Shown here: positions 8,698 to 17,219 of the stretch, in pieces | How positions within the stretch are numbered: position 1 is the first letter of the stretch | How the letters are laid out: every line of letters starts with the position of its first letter | NCBI GenBank assembly: GCA_963766295.1 | Contig: CAVXYW010000002.1 | Location: 1,178,001 to 1,242,000 of the forward strand | Length of the DNA stretch: 64,000 bases | Direction: 5' to 3' | Source of the DNA: JBBDRJ01 sp963766295 | GTDB lineage: Bacteria; Actinomycetota; JAICYB01 | The notes under the pieces: generated by a model | Database searches by the model: none | Told to the model about the DNA's origin: nothing | The model's input: the letters and a program-made list of their open reading frames with translations, nothing else | Translations under genes and position numbers: made by a program

Positions 8698-8770
8698 CTC
8701 CGGGGGTGGGACTCGAACCCACAACCTACGGATTAACAGTCCGCCGCGCTGCCAATTGCGCCACCCCGGA
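8698..8770 (-). tRNA. tRNA-Asn (anticodon GTT)
   Basis: A 73-nt cloverleaf. The acceptor arms are TCCGGGG (8770-8764) and CCCCGGA (8705-8699), with discriminator G. The anticodon loop is CTGTTAA on a 5-bp stem, and the T-arm contains GGTTCGAGTCC. CCA is not encoded. It lies 79 bases downstream of the rpoD stop, on the same strand. Confidence 0.97.
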
Positions 8771-8783
8771 AAGGGCACGCCCG

Positions 8784-8789
8784 ATGGTA
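8784..8789 (-). promoter_or_regulatory. Possible -10 hexamer TACCAT for tRNA-Asn
   Basis: TACCAT fits TANNNT and ends 13 bases before the mature tRNA, a plausible distance for a short 5' trailer removed by RNase P. An AAGACA sequence about 16 bases upstream could be a weak -35 box. Confidence 0.3.
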
Positions 8790-8848
8790 CAAGTACCCTC
8801 GGGAATGTCTTCTAGCTTACCGACCGGACTCCTCGACTAGAACACGTT

Positions 8849-9979
8849 CTACTCGATCAGGTCTTCGAGTTTCCTGATCTTGGTCGGGTGCCGAAGTCGT
8901 GCCAGCGTGCGCGTCTCGATCTGACGGATGCGCTCGCGTGTGACCTTGAACGTCTTCCCGACTTCTTCGAGCGTTTTGGGTTGTCCGTCCTTTAGTCCAT
9001 AGCGCATCTCGATGACTTCGCGCTCACGGGGGCCGAGCTCGTCCAGCAGCTCACCGATGTACGAATTCAAAAGAGAACGGACGGCGGCCTGCATGGGCTG
9101 GTCGACGTCGACGTCCTCGATGAAATCGCCGAGCCTCGAGTCCTCTTCCTCACCGACCGGAGCCGAGAGCGAAACGGGATCGAGTCCCATCCGCAATATC
9201 TCAGCTACCCGATCCGCGGGAAGGTCTAGCTCGCTAGCGAGCTCGGAGAACTTCGGCTCCCGTCCGAGCTGTTGCGCCAGCTCCCTCTGCACCTTCCCGA
9301 CCCTTGTCATGGTCTCCACCATGTGGACAGGGATCCGTATCGTCCGGGACTGGTCGGCCAGCGCCCGGGTAATCGCCTGACGGATCCACCACGTCGCGTA
9401 GGTCGAGAACTTGAAGCCCCGCCGCCAGTCGAACTTCTCGACCGCCCTGATCAGACCGAGGTTTCCTTCCTGGATCAGGTCTAGGAAGGCCAGTCCCCGT
9501 CCCACATAGCGCTTGGCTATCGATACGACCAGCCGAAGGTTCGCTTCGATCAAATGGTCCTTGGCAAGGTGTCCGTCGCGGATCGCCGGCTCGAGCTTGG
9601 AGCGTTCGGACTCGCTGACCTTTCCGTTCGTTTTCGCGAGGTTGGCCTCAGCCTCGATACCGCCTTCGAGTCGCTGAGCCAGCGACACCTCGTCCGCCGC
9701 GGTCAGAAGCGGGACCCGGCCGATCTCGCGCAAGTAGAGACGTATCGAGTCGGCAGTCTCTGCGTCCTCTTCCTTGAGGATCTTGAGGACGGACTTCTTG
9801 ATCGTGCCGGCCTCGAGAAGTTCGTTCTCGTCCGGCGCCTCTTCTGCATCGAGCTCGGCTTGGTCGGGTTCGTCGATCGCTTCCAGCGCAGCGCGACGCG
9901 TTTCCAGCTCGTCGCCGTCGAGTTGCTGGATGCGTTCTAGAAGATCGGCCTTGCCCTCAACTGCCTCGGCATCCGCCAT
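8849..9979 (-). CDS. rpoD: Primary RNA polymerase sigma factor (RpoD/SigA)
   Basis: The 376-residue group 1 sigma factor has region 1.2 (DSIRLYLREIGRVPLL), region 2 (NLRLVVSIAKRYVGRGL, FLDLIQEGNLGLIRAVEKFD, FSTYATWWIRQAITRA), region 3, and region 4 with VIEMRYGL and the helix-turn-helix ending RERIRQIE. The region before 1.2 is short and acidic, without the long region 1.1 of proteobacterial sigma-70. It recognises the housekeeping promoters of the cell, presumably including the TANNNT -10 elements seen elsewhere in this window. It starts 2 bases after dnaG. Its stop codon lies within the perfect inverted repeat TAGAAC-AC-GTTCTA (8838-8851), of unknown role. Confidence 0.96.
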   Translation of the reverse strand: MADAEAVEGKADLLERIQQLDGDELETRRAALEAIDEPDQAELDAEEAPDENELLEAGTIKKSVLKILKEEDAETADSIRLYLREIGRVPLLTAADEVSLAQRLEGGIEAEANLAKTNGKVSESERSKLEPAIRDGHLAKDHLIEANLRLVVSIAKRYVGRGLAFLDLIQEGNLGLIRAVEKFDWRRGFKFSTYATWWIRQAITRALADQSRTIRIPVHMVETMTRVGKVQRELAQQLGREPKFSELASELDLPADRVAEILRMGLDPVSLSAPVGEEEDSRLGDFIEDVDVDQPMQAAVRSLLNSYIGELLDELGPREREVIEMRYGLKDGQPKTLEEVGKTFKVTRERIRQIETRTLARLRHPTKIRKLEDLIE

Positions 9980-9981
9980 AA

Positions 9982-11844
9982 CTACCCCAGTGAAGTGAGT
10001 GCTCGCTTTTGTTTCTCCAAACCCAACAACTCTTCGAATAAAGCGTCGTAGGCCGCCGCCTCCCTGTTGGGATCAAGCGCCCGCAGACGGCTCTTGCGCT
10101 CCACTATATGCCGGTCCAGCGTGGAGCTACGCAGCCTGGACAACGTGTCGCGCGCAACCCGGCCTTCCGGTGTATCTCCCACCGACAGCTCGCCGACTAT
10201 TCGCTGCAGATCCGAATCATCCACTCGCGACAAGATGCGACCGGCGTCGACAGAACCGTGCTCAGCCATCTCAGAAGTTGCAAGTCTGAACAGCGACCTG
10301 TGGATGGGCAACGAAAAGTCGTCTTCGGACGGAGAAAGCTCGTCGTCGTTGAACAATTCCGGATAAGTGAGCAACCCGCGCAGTGCTTCCCTTTCGATGC
10401 GATGTCCGCCGGACAACACCACTGGCGCTTGAACAGAGGTTGCAGGCCCACGGCGTTTGGTCGCCGGTTCCGACACCTTCAACTCACGCGTTATCTCGTT
10501 GGCGTCCAGTCCCGTACGATCCGAAAGCCACAACGCGTACTCATGACGCATGAGGGAATCACCGACCTCACGGAGTACCGCAACACCTCGACGAACCGCG
10601 CGCGCCCGTCCGTCCGGCTCGCGAAGATCCTCGCCTTCGATCGATCGCTTCAGGAGGAACTCCACGAGTGGTACGGCCTTCTCGATCACGCTGAGGACTC
10701 CGTCGGCCCCTTCCGCCCGGACGAAATCGGCCGGGTCTTTGCCCTGCGGAAGATGGGCGACGTGTACTTCGGGCAGCCAACCACGTCCGATCGGAAGCCA
10801 GCCGGTGGCGCTCTTCTTGTAGGCACCACCCTCTGAGTAGCTGGAAGCGAGCTCCTCGGTTCGGTCCCGGGACATCGCCGCCTGCCCGGCGATATCGGAA
10901 TCGAGGCACAGCACGACGCGCACATCGCCGAACCTCGTCGATATCTCCTTCATGTGGTCTTCGGTGAGGGAAGTGCCGCAGGTGGCCACCGCCTCGCCGA
11001 TGCCGGCTGCGTGCAGCGCGATGACGTCGGTGTAGCCCTCGACGAGGACCAAGCGCTTGCTCGACATGACCTCGGTCCGAGCCCAGTTCGTGCCGTAGAG
11101 GATCCGGGACTTCTTGAAGATCGGCGACTCACGGCTGTTCATGTACTTCGGTCCTTCGGGCGCACCTTCCATCCGGTGCTCCGCGGGAAGGACGCGGCCG
11201 CCGATACCGACAGCACGTCCGGCTGGATCGAAGATCGGAAAAAGGACGCGACCGTAAAAGGTGTCGCATTGGCCCTGAGCGTCCCGGGTAGCCAGCCCCG
11301 CCGTCGTGAGCTCCTCCAACTTGTAACCGGCGCGCAACATCACTCGGATGAATCCATCCCGCTTCCATCCTCCGAACCCGATCTTGTACTTCTCGGTTAG
11401 CTCCGACGTGATCCCGCGCGACTCCAGGTACGCGCGCACCGTTTCGGCATCCTTGGATGCGAGACGCTCTTGGTACTTCTCTACGGCGGCCTCTTGGAGC
11501 GCAAACAATCGGGCGCGAGGCGACGGTCCTTTGCGGCTCGTCGCGAACTGTCGGAGCTCCACGCCGTAACGCTGCGCCAATGACTCAACGGCTTCCGGGA
11601 ACGAAAGTCCTTCGACCTGCTCCAGGAAGGTGAACACACTTCCGCCCTGGTTACACCCGAAGCAGTAGTAGAGGCCCTTGTCTGGATCGACGCTGAACGA
11701 TGGGGTCTTCTCCTGGTGGAAAGGACAAAGACCCCGGTAAACCCGGCCTGCCTTGCGCAGCCGCACATGCTCACCGATCACCTCGACGATGTTCGCTCGC
11801 TCGCGGACCTCGTCGACGTCGTCGTTGACGTATCGCGGACTCAC
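9982..11844 (-). CDS. dnaG: DNA primase
   Basis: The 620-residue primase lays RNA primers for chromosome replication. A CHC2 zinc finger lies near residues 40-65 (CPFHQEKTPSF...YYCFGCNQGG). The catalytic core carries the TOPRIM domain with LVLVEGYTDVIALH and the metal-binding CLDSDIAG, and the C-terminal helicase-interaction region follows. Between the TOPRIM motif and the usual PQGKDPADFV, it has about 25 extra residues rich in Gly and Trp (near SATGWLPIGRGWL). The start ATG overlaps the dgt stop by four bases, and rpoD follows, forming a dgt-dnaG-rpoD operon that links nucleotide control, priming and the main sigma factor. Confidence 0.95.
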   Translation of the reverse strand: MSPRYVNDDVDEVRERANIVEVIGEHVRLRKAGRVYRGLCPFHQEKTPSFSVDPDKGLYYCFGCNQGGSVFTFLEQVEGLSFPEAVESLAQRYGVELRQFATSRKGPSPRARLFALQEAAVEKYQERLASKDAETVRAYLESRGITSELTEKYKIGFGGWKRDGFIRVMLRAGYKLEELTTAGLATRDAQGQCDTFYGRVLFPIFDPAGRAVGIGGRVLPAEHRMEGAPEGPKYMNSRESPIFKKSRILYGTNWARTEVMSSKRLVLVEGYTDVIALHAAGIGEAVATCGTSLTEDHMKEISTRFGDVRVVLCLDSDIAGQAAMSRDRTEELASSYSEGGAYKKSATGWLPIGRGWLPEVHVAHLPQGKDPADFVRAEGADGVLSVIEKAVPLVEFLLKRSIEGEDLREPDGRARAVRRGVAVLREVGDSLMRHEYALWLSDRTGLDANEITRELKVSEPATKRRGPATSVQAPVVLSGGHRIEREALRGLLTYPELFNDDELSPSEDDFSLPIHRSLFRLATSEMAEHGSVDAGRILSRVDDSDLQRIVGELSVGDTPEGRVARDTLSRLRSSTLDRHIVERKSRLRALDPNREAAAYDALFEELLGLEKQKRALTSLG

Positions 11845-12845
11845 GCGATCCCCCGGGGAAGGAAGCGCTCTTCGTATGCGCGCATCGCGAAACGGTCTGT
11901 CATGCCGGACACGTAGTCGACCACACGTTGATCGATATCGTCGTCCGCCAGGTTGTCTGATCGTACGTCAGGGAGCTCGTGCGGATGCGAACGGAAGTGC
12001 TGGCAGAGTCGTCCCAAAACATCTGCTGCTTTTTCGGCCTCGGGACGAGCGGCACCGAGGTAAACGCGCTCGAAGAGAAAAGCCCTCAACTCGCCCATCG
12101 CCTCCGCAACGTCGTCCGGCATCGCTACGGCCTCGACCTCGGCGCTGTGAGCCACCAGCGCTTTCACCATCGCGTCGAGGCGGTCACGGTATGTGCGCCC
12201 TAGGACATGCCGGGTAATGGCCGGGATGTCGTCTTCGCTGAGGACGCCGGCCCGGATCGAGTCGTCGACGTCGTGGCTGATGTAGGCGATGCGGTCGGCC
12301 CACCTGGTAACGAGCGCTTCGGGCGTCGACGGCTCCGGCATCCGCCAGGTGTGGTTGAGGATCCCGTCTCGGACTTCCCACGACAGGTTCAGTCCGTCTC
12401 CGTCCTCTTCAAGGACGTCGACAACGCGCAACGACTGACGGTTGTGCTCGAAAGGACGGCCCATCGCCTCGCCGAGCGCCTCTTCACCGACGTGACCGAA
12501 CGGCGTGTGACCAAGGTCGTGACCGAGACAGATGGCTTCAACGAGGTCCTCGTTAAGGCGAAGTGCGCGACCGATCGTCCGTCCGACCTGCGCGACCTCG
12601 AGCGTGTGGGTCAGCCGTGTTCGGTAGTGATCGCCTTCGGGCGAAAGGAATACCTGTGTCTTGTGCTTCAGGCGGCGGAAGGATTTGGTGTGAAGAATGC
12701 GGTCGCGGTCGCGCTGGAAAGCGGCTCTTAACGGAGACGGTTCCTCGTGACGTTCTCGTCCCTTGGACGACGCCGATAGAGTCGCCCAGGACGCCAGTGT
12801 CGCCGCCTCGATCTCCTCGGTGACGACGCGCGGGGCTACACCCAT
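11841..12845 (-). CDS. dgt: dGTPase-like HD phosphohydrolase
   Basis: A 334-residue HD-domain protein of the deoxyguanosinetriphosphate triphosphohydrolase-like family, which cleaves dNTPs to nucleoside and triphosphate. Visible metal ligands are in RLTHTLEVAQV (first His), GHDLGHTPFGHVGE (HD pair) and the downstream DRIAYISHDVDD. The early RDRILHTKSFRRLKHKTQVF is the conserved nucleotide-binding region. Length and motifs match the shorter actinobacterial type rather than E. coli Dgt (about 500 residues). A GGGAAGG Shine-Dalgarno sequence precedes the ATG. It is the first gene of the run into dnaG and rpoD. Confidence 0.92.
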   Translation of the reverse strand: MGVAPRVVTEEIEAATLASWATLSASSKGRERHEEPSPLRAAFQRDRDRILHTKSFRRLKHKTQVFLSPEGDHYRTRLTHTLEVAQVGRTIGRALRLNEDLVEAICLGHDLGHTPFGHVGEEALGEAMGRPFEHNRQSLRVVDVLEEDGDGLNLSWEVRDGILNHTWRMPEPSTPEALVTRWADRIAYISHDVDDSIRAGVLSEDDIPAITRHVLGRTYRDRLDAMVKALVAHSAEVEAVAMPDDVAEAMGELRAFLFERVYLGAARPEAEKAADVLGRLCQHFRSHPHELPDVRSDNLADDDIDQRVVDYVSGMTDRFAMRAYEERFLPRGIA

Positions 12846-12938
12846 AGCCTTCCCCTTAGTCCTCTACGTCTCCGGCTTCCGCCTTCGACGTGGCCCGCGT
12901 CCCACTGTATGGGGCGGCACAGACACGCAGGTCAGCCG

Positions 12939-15749
12939 CTACTTGCTGGCTGTGTCCCCGGCTCCGATAGCGGCGTGCGCCGCCGCCAGTCTCGCGATGG
13001 GCACCCGGAACGGCGAGCAGGAAACGTAATCCAGACCGACTTCTGCGAAGAACTCGACGGAGTCGGGGTCACCTCCGTGCTCACCGCACACTCCGACCTT
13101 GAGCTTCGAGTTCACAGCTCTGCCCTCGCGGGTTGCGATGTCGACCAGCCGACCGACGCCGACGCGATCGAGAGTCTCGAAAGGGTTCACCGGAAGAACC
13201 TTCTGCTCGAGATAGTTCGGCAGGAACTTCCCCTCGGCATCATCGCGGGAGAACGCGTACGTCATCTGCGTCAGGTCGTTGGTTCCGAAGGAGAAGAAGT
13301 CGGCTGATCCCGCGATCTCGCCGGCGGTGAGCGCTGCCCTAGGCACCTCGATCATCGTCCCGATCAGATACGGCACCCGAGTGCCGGCCGCTTTGAGCAC
13401 TTCCTTGGCAACGCGGTCGCATCGCTCGCGGAGGATCTCCAGCTCGGATGCCATACCCACGAGCGGGATCATGATCTCGACGCCGGGCTTGCCGCCCTTT
13501 CGCTTCACCTCGACGGCAGCTTCCATGATCGCCCGTACCTGCATCTCGTACATGCCGGGGATCACCAATCCGAGCCGACACCCGCGGAGGCCGAGCATCG
13601 GGTTCGACTCCTCCATGCGCTCGACAGCCGCGAGCATGTGGCGACGCTCGGCAGCCACTTCGCCGATGGCTTCGAGGCCCGTGACCTGCTCGGCAATGCG
13701 GAACCGCTCTATCTCCAGGGCGAGCTCCTTGGAGTTCGGAAGGAACTCGTGAAGCGGTGGGTCGAGCAAGCGGATCGTCACCGGGAGGCCGCTCATCGCC
13801 TGGAAGATGCCGACGAAATCTCCGCGCTGAAGCTCGAGCAGGTCCTTCAACGCGGCATCGCGCTCTTCGTCGTCCCTGTCCGCAAGGATCGCCCGTCGGA
13901 CGATCGGGAGCCGGTCTCCGAGGAACATGTGCTCGGTGCGCGCCAGCCCTATACCTTCGGCACCGAACTCGCGCGCGCGCTTCGCGTCTTCGGGTGTGTC
14001 GGCATTCGCGCGGATACCGAGCTTGCGGACCGAGTCGGCCCACTCAAGGAGCGTGACGAACTCTTTCGAGGGCTTGGGCTCGACGAGCGTCACCGCTCCC
14101 ATTGCGATCACGCCGCTGGATCCGTCCAAGGAGATGACATCGCCTTCCTTGACGGTTCTGCCTTCTGCTTCGAAGGACCGGCTCGACATGTTGATGCGAA
14201 CGGCCTCGGCTCCCACGACGCAGGGCTTGCCTGCTCCGCGAGCCACCACTGCGGCGTGCGATGTCTTTCCGCCGCGCGCCGTAAGGATGCCTTCGGCCGC
14301 GTACATGCCGTGCACGTCGTCCGGATTGGTCTCGTCTCGGACGAGGATCACCTTGTCGCCGCGCTCGGCCCACTCGACTGCGGTGTCCGCATCGAGCACG
14401 ACCTTGCCGACTGCCGCTCCTGGTGACGCGTTGATCCCCTTTGCGATCTTGTCCATCTTCGCGTTGGGATCGAACTGCGGGTGCAGCAGCGCATCGAGCT
14501 GGTCGGCGCTCACGCGCCGCAAGGCTTCGGTACGCGAGATGAGCTTCTCTCCTGCCATCTCCACGGCTAGCCGAACGGCGGCCGGTGGCGTCCGCTTGCC
14601 GACGCGTGTTTGGAGCATCCACAACACGTCCTGCTCGATCGTGAACTCGATGTCACACATGTCCCGGTAATGACGCTCGAGCTGGGTCATGATCTTCATC
14701 AGCTCTTCGTGCACCTTGCGATTGATCTTGCGTAGTGCAGATAGAGGCTCCGGGGTTCGAATACCGGCCACAACGTCCTCACCCTGAGCGTTCAGAAGGA
14801 AGTCGCCGTAGACGCCGGCCTTCCCGGTAGCCGGATCGCGTGTGAACGCAACACCGGTGCCGGAGTCGAATCCCTTGTTGCCGAAAACCATCGTCTGAAC
14901 GTTGACCGCGGTTCCCAGCGCGTCGTCGATCTTCTCGGCCTTCCGGTAGTCCTGGGCCCTCTTGTTGTTCCATGAGTTGAAGACGGCCTCGATCGCCATT
15001 CGCAGCTGCTTGCGAGGGTCCTGCGGGAACGACGTCTTGGCCTCGCGCTTCACGATGTCCTTGAAGACGTTGACAAGCTTGCGGAGGTCGCCGGCGTCGA
15101 GATCGGTGTCCTTGACCTCAACCTTCTTCTTCGCGGACTTTCTCTTGGCAGCCTTTGCGTCGCTGAGGGCGCTTTCGAACAAGTCGCCTTCAAGGCCCAT
15201 GACCGTCTTGCCGAACATCTGGATGAAGCGGCGGTAGCAGTCCCATGCGTAGCGCTCGTCGTCGGTCTGCTTTGTGAGGCCCTCGACGGACTCGTCGTTC
15301 ATCCCGAGGTTGAGAACCGTGTCCATCATCCCGGGCATCGAGAACATCGATCCCGACCGCACCGAGACGAGCAGCGGGTCGGCCGCGTCGCCGAGCGAAC
15401 GCTTCATCTTGCGCTCGAGCTTGGCCAGTTGCTTGTCGACCTCTGCGTCCAATCCGGCCGGAATCTTGCCCGTGGCCATGTAGTCGCGGCACGCGTCGGT
15501 CGAGATCGTGAAGCCGGGCGGGACGGGTAGCCCGAGATTGGTCATTTCGGCGAGGTTGGCGCCCTTGCCCCCCAGGAGGTACTTCAGGTCCTTGTTGCCT
15601 TCTTCGAAGTCGTAGACGAGCTTCTTGGCTCGATTCGAAGGACGGGTCGAGGCCACGCGGCGGGCCGGCTTACGACGGGTCGCGGCAGACTTGGGTTTGG
15701 GTCGTCGTCCGGCTCTTGGTTTTGAGCGTGAAGTCTTGCGCTTGGCCAC
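12939..15749 (-). CDS. ppdK: Pyruvate, phosphate dikinase
   Basis: The roughly 936-residue enzyme interconverts pyruvate + ATP + Pi with PEP + AMP + PPi. In order: ATP-grasp domain from about residue 45 (LLGGKGANLAEM, SVRSGSMFSMPGMMDT), central swivelling domain with the catalytic histidine in GGKTSHAAVVARG, and a PEP-binding barrel ending in VGVCGEHGGDP and YVSCSPFRVP. The first 45 residues are a Lys/Arg-rich tail (KRKTSRSKPRAGRRP) that is not part of the family core. GTG at 15749 is preferred over ATG at 15758 because GGAGAGG is 9 bases before the GTG but directly touches the ATG. It is separated by 93 bases from dgt. Confidence 0.94.
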   Translation of the reverse strand: MAKRKTSRSKPRAGRRPKPKSAATRRKPARRVASTRPSNRAKKLVYDFEEGNKDLKYLLGGKGANLAEMTNLGLPVPPGFTISTDACRDYMATGKIPAGLDAEVDKQLAKLERKMKRSLGDAADPLLVSVRSGSMFSMPGMMDTVLNLGMNDESVEGLTKQTDDERYAWDCYRRFIQMFGKTVMGLEGDLFESALSDAKAAKRKSAKKKVEVKDTDLDAGDLRKLVNVFKDIVKREAKTSFPQDPRKQLRMAIEAVFNSWNNKRAQDYRKAEKIDDALGTAVNVQTMVFGNKGFDSGTGVAFTRDPATGKAGVYGDFLLNAQGEDVVAGIRTPEPLSALRKINRKVHEELMKIMTQLERHYRDMCDIEFTIEQDVLWMLQTRVGKRTPPAAVRLAVEMAGEKLISRTEALRRVSADQLDALLHPQFDPNAKMDKIAKGINASPGAAVGKVVLDADTAVEWAERGDKVILVRDETNPDDVHGMYAAEGILTARGGKTSHAAVVARGAGKPCVVGAEAVRINMSSRSFEAEGRTVKEGDVISLDGSSGVIAMGAVTLVEPKPSKEFVTLLEWADSVRKLGIRANADTPEDAKRAREFGAEGIGLARTEHMFLGDRLPIVRRAILADRDDEERDAALKDLLELQRGDFVGIFQAMSGLPVTIRLLDPPLHEFLPNSKELALEIERFRIAEQVTGLEAIGEVAAERRHMLAAVERMEESNPMLGLRGCRLGLVIPGMYEMQVRAIMEAAVEVKRKGGKPGVEIMIPLVGMASELEILRERCDRVAKEVLKAAGTRVPYLIGTMIEVPRAALTAGEIAGSADFFSFGTNDLTQMTYAFSRDDAEGKFLPNYLEQKVLPVNPFETLDRVGVGRLVDIATREGRAVNSKLKVGVCGEHGGDPDSVEFFAEVGLDYVSCSPFRVPIARLAAAHAAIGAGDTASK

Positions 15750-15830
15750 GTGCAACATCCTCTCCGGCGAATCGGGCGAGCCTCCATCTTGCCATTACCT
15801 GCGAGGAGCGTTGCCGCCTCCCAGCGCCGG

Positions 15831-15836
15831 TATCAT
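15831..15836 (+). promoter_or_regulatory. -10 hexamer TATCAT before glyS
   Basis: TATCAT, a good match to TANNNT, ends 9 bases before the glyS ATG and no Shine-Dalgarno sequence lies between. A leaderless or nearly leaderless transcript is likely. TTGCCG at 15811-15816 is a weak -35 candidate with only a 14-base spacer. Confidence 0.45.
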
Positions 15837-15845
15837 TCCCCTCCA

Positions 15846-17219
15846 ATGGCCAACGTCTCGATGGACACGATCGTCAACCTGTGCAAGCGCAGGGGCATCG
15901 TGCTGCCCAACTCCGAGATCTACGGCGGGATCCGCTCGACGTGGGACTACGGCCCGCTGGGTGTGGAGCTGAAGAACAACGTGAAGCGCGCTTGGTGGCG
16001 CTGGATGGTCCAGCTTCGCGAGGACGTCGTCGGACTCGACTCCGCGATCATCCTGTCGCCTCGCGTCTGGGAGGTCTCCGGTCACGTCGAGGTCTTCACC
16101 GACCCGCTGGTCGAATGCCTCAACTGTCACCAGCGCTTCCGGGCCGATCACCTGCCCGGCGTCCACGCCGGTGACGACGACAACAGCTCCGTCGATGTGA
16201 CCTCGTCACCGAAGTGCCCCAACTGCGGGCAGGACAAGTTCACCGACCCTAGAAACTTCAACCTCATGTTCAAGACCCACGCCGGCCCGGTAGAGGACGA
16301 CACCAACGTCGTATGGCTTCGCCCCGAAACGGCGCAGGGCATATTCCTGAACTTCAAGTCCGTCCAATCTTCCACACGTCGCAAGATCCCCTTCGGCATT
16401 GCCCAGATCGGCACCTCATTCAGAAACGAGATCACTCCCGGGAACTTCATCTTCCGCACGCGCGAGTTCGAGCAGATGGAGATGGAGTTCTTCTGCAAGC
16501 CAGGCACTGACGAAAAATGGCATCAGCATTGGATAGACGAACGCCTGGCCTGGTGGAAGCGCTACGGCGTCGCGGAGGAACATCTTCGGGTTCGTGAGCA
16601 CGATGCCGACGAGCTGTCCCACTACTCGAAACGAACGGTGGACATCGAGTACGCCTTCCCGTTCACCGATTGGGGCGAGCTCGAAGGGATAGCCAACCGC
16701 ACCGACTACGACTTGAAGGCGCACCAAGAGGCATCCGGTGTCGATCTCACGTACTTCGAGGACGACACCGAAGAGCGGTACATCCCCTACGTCATCGAGC
16801 CAGCCGGTGGGTCCAACCGCGCGACACTGGCTTTCCTTATCGACGCCTATCGAGAAGAGGAAGCGCCAACCGCTTCGGGCAAGGTCGAGAAGCGCGCATA
16901 CCTGAAGCTCCATCGCGATCTTGCACCGCTAAAGGCCGCGGTCTTGCCGTTGTCGCGCAACGAAAAACTCACCCCGCTGGCCAAGGAAGTCGCTGCATCT
17001 CTACGACCGCACTGGACGATCGACTTCGACGACGCAGGGTCTATCGGGCGCCGATACCGACGTCAGGACGAAGTCGGGACGCCTTTCTGTGTGACGGTCG
17101 ACTTCGACAGCCTCGAAGACAAGCAGGTGACGGTCAGAGAGCGCGACACGATGACGCAGGAACGGCTGCCGATCGCCGACTTGGTGTCCTACCTGACCGA
17201 ACAGCTTCGTCCGGTCTAA
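15846..17219 (+). CDS. glyS: Glycyl-tRNA synthetase, eukaryote-like alpha2 type
   Basis: The 457-residue class II synthetase charges tRNA-Gly. It opens with the typical EIYGGIRSTWDYGPLGVELK, then has cysteine pairs CLNCHQRF and CPNCGQ of the insertion domain, motif 2 with GTSFRNEITPGNFIFRTREF, the glycine-site stretch RPETAQGIF, and a C-terminal anticodon-binding domain near RRYRRQDEVGTPFCVTVDF. This is the single-chain type found in actinobacteria and many Gram-positives, not the GlyQ/GlyS tetramer. The ATG at 15846 follows a near-adjacent -10 box; earlier in-frame codons lack family similarity. It converges directly on uppS with no spacer. Confidence 0.95.
   Translation: MANVSMDTIVNLCKRRGIVLPNSEIYGGIRSTWDYGPLGVELKNNVKRAWWRWMVQLREDVVGLDSAIILSPRVWEVSGHVEVFTDPLVECLNCHQRFRADHLPGVHAGDDDNSSVDVTSSPKCPNCGQDKFTDPRNFNLMFKTHAGPVEDDTNVVWLRPETAQGIFLNFKSVQSSTRRKIPFGIAQIGTSFRNEITPGNFIFRTREFEQMEMEFFCKPGTDEKWHQHWIDERLAWWKRYGVAEEHLRVREHDADELSHYSKRTVDIEYAFPFTDWGELEGIANRTDYDLKAHQEASGVDLTYFEDDTEERYIPYVIEPAGGSNRATLAFLIDAYREEEAPTASGKVEKRAYLKLHRDLAPLKAAVLPLSRNEKLTPLAKEVAASLRPHWTIDFDDAGSIGRRYRRQDEVGTPFCVTVDFDSLEDKQVTVRERDTMTQERLPIADLVSYLTEQLRPV

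Noticed and set aside
8698..8778. Coding sequence running through the tRNA-Asn region (frame to 8778)
   Set aside because: The first 27 codons of the frame are just the translated tRNA gene. The real start of the GT17 gene must be downstream.
8838..8851. LexA (SOS) box
   Set aside because: The actinobacterial box has GAAC and GTTC separated by four bases; here only two bases lie between them, and it overlaps a stop codon rather than a promoter.
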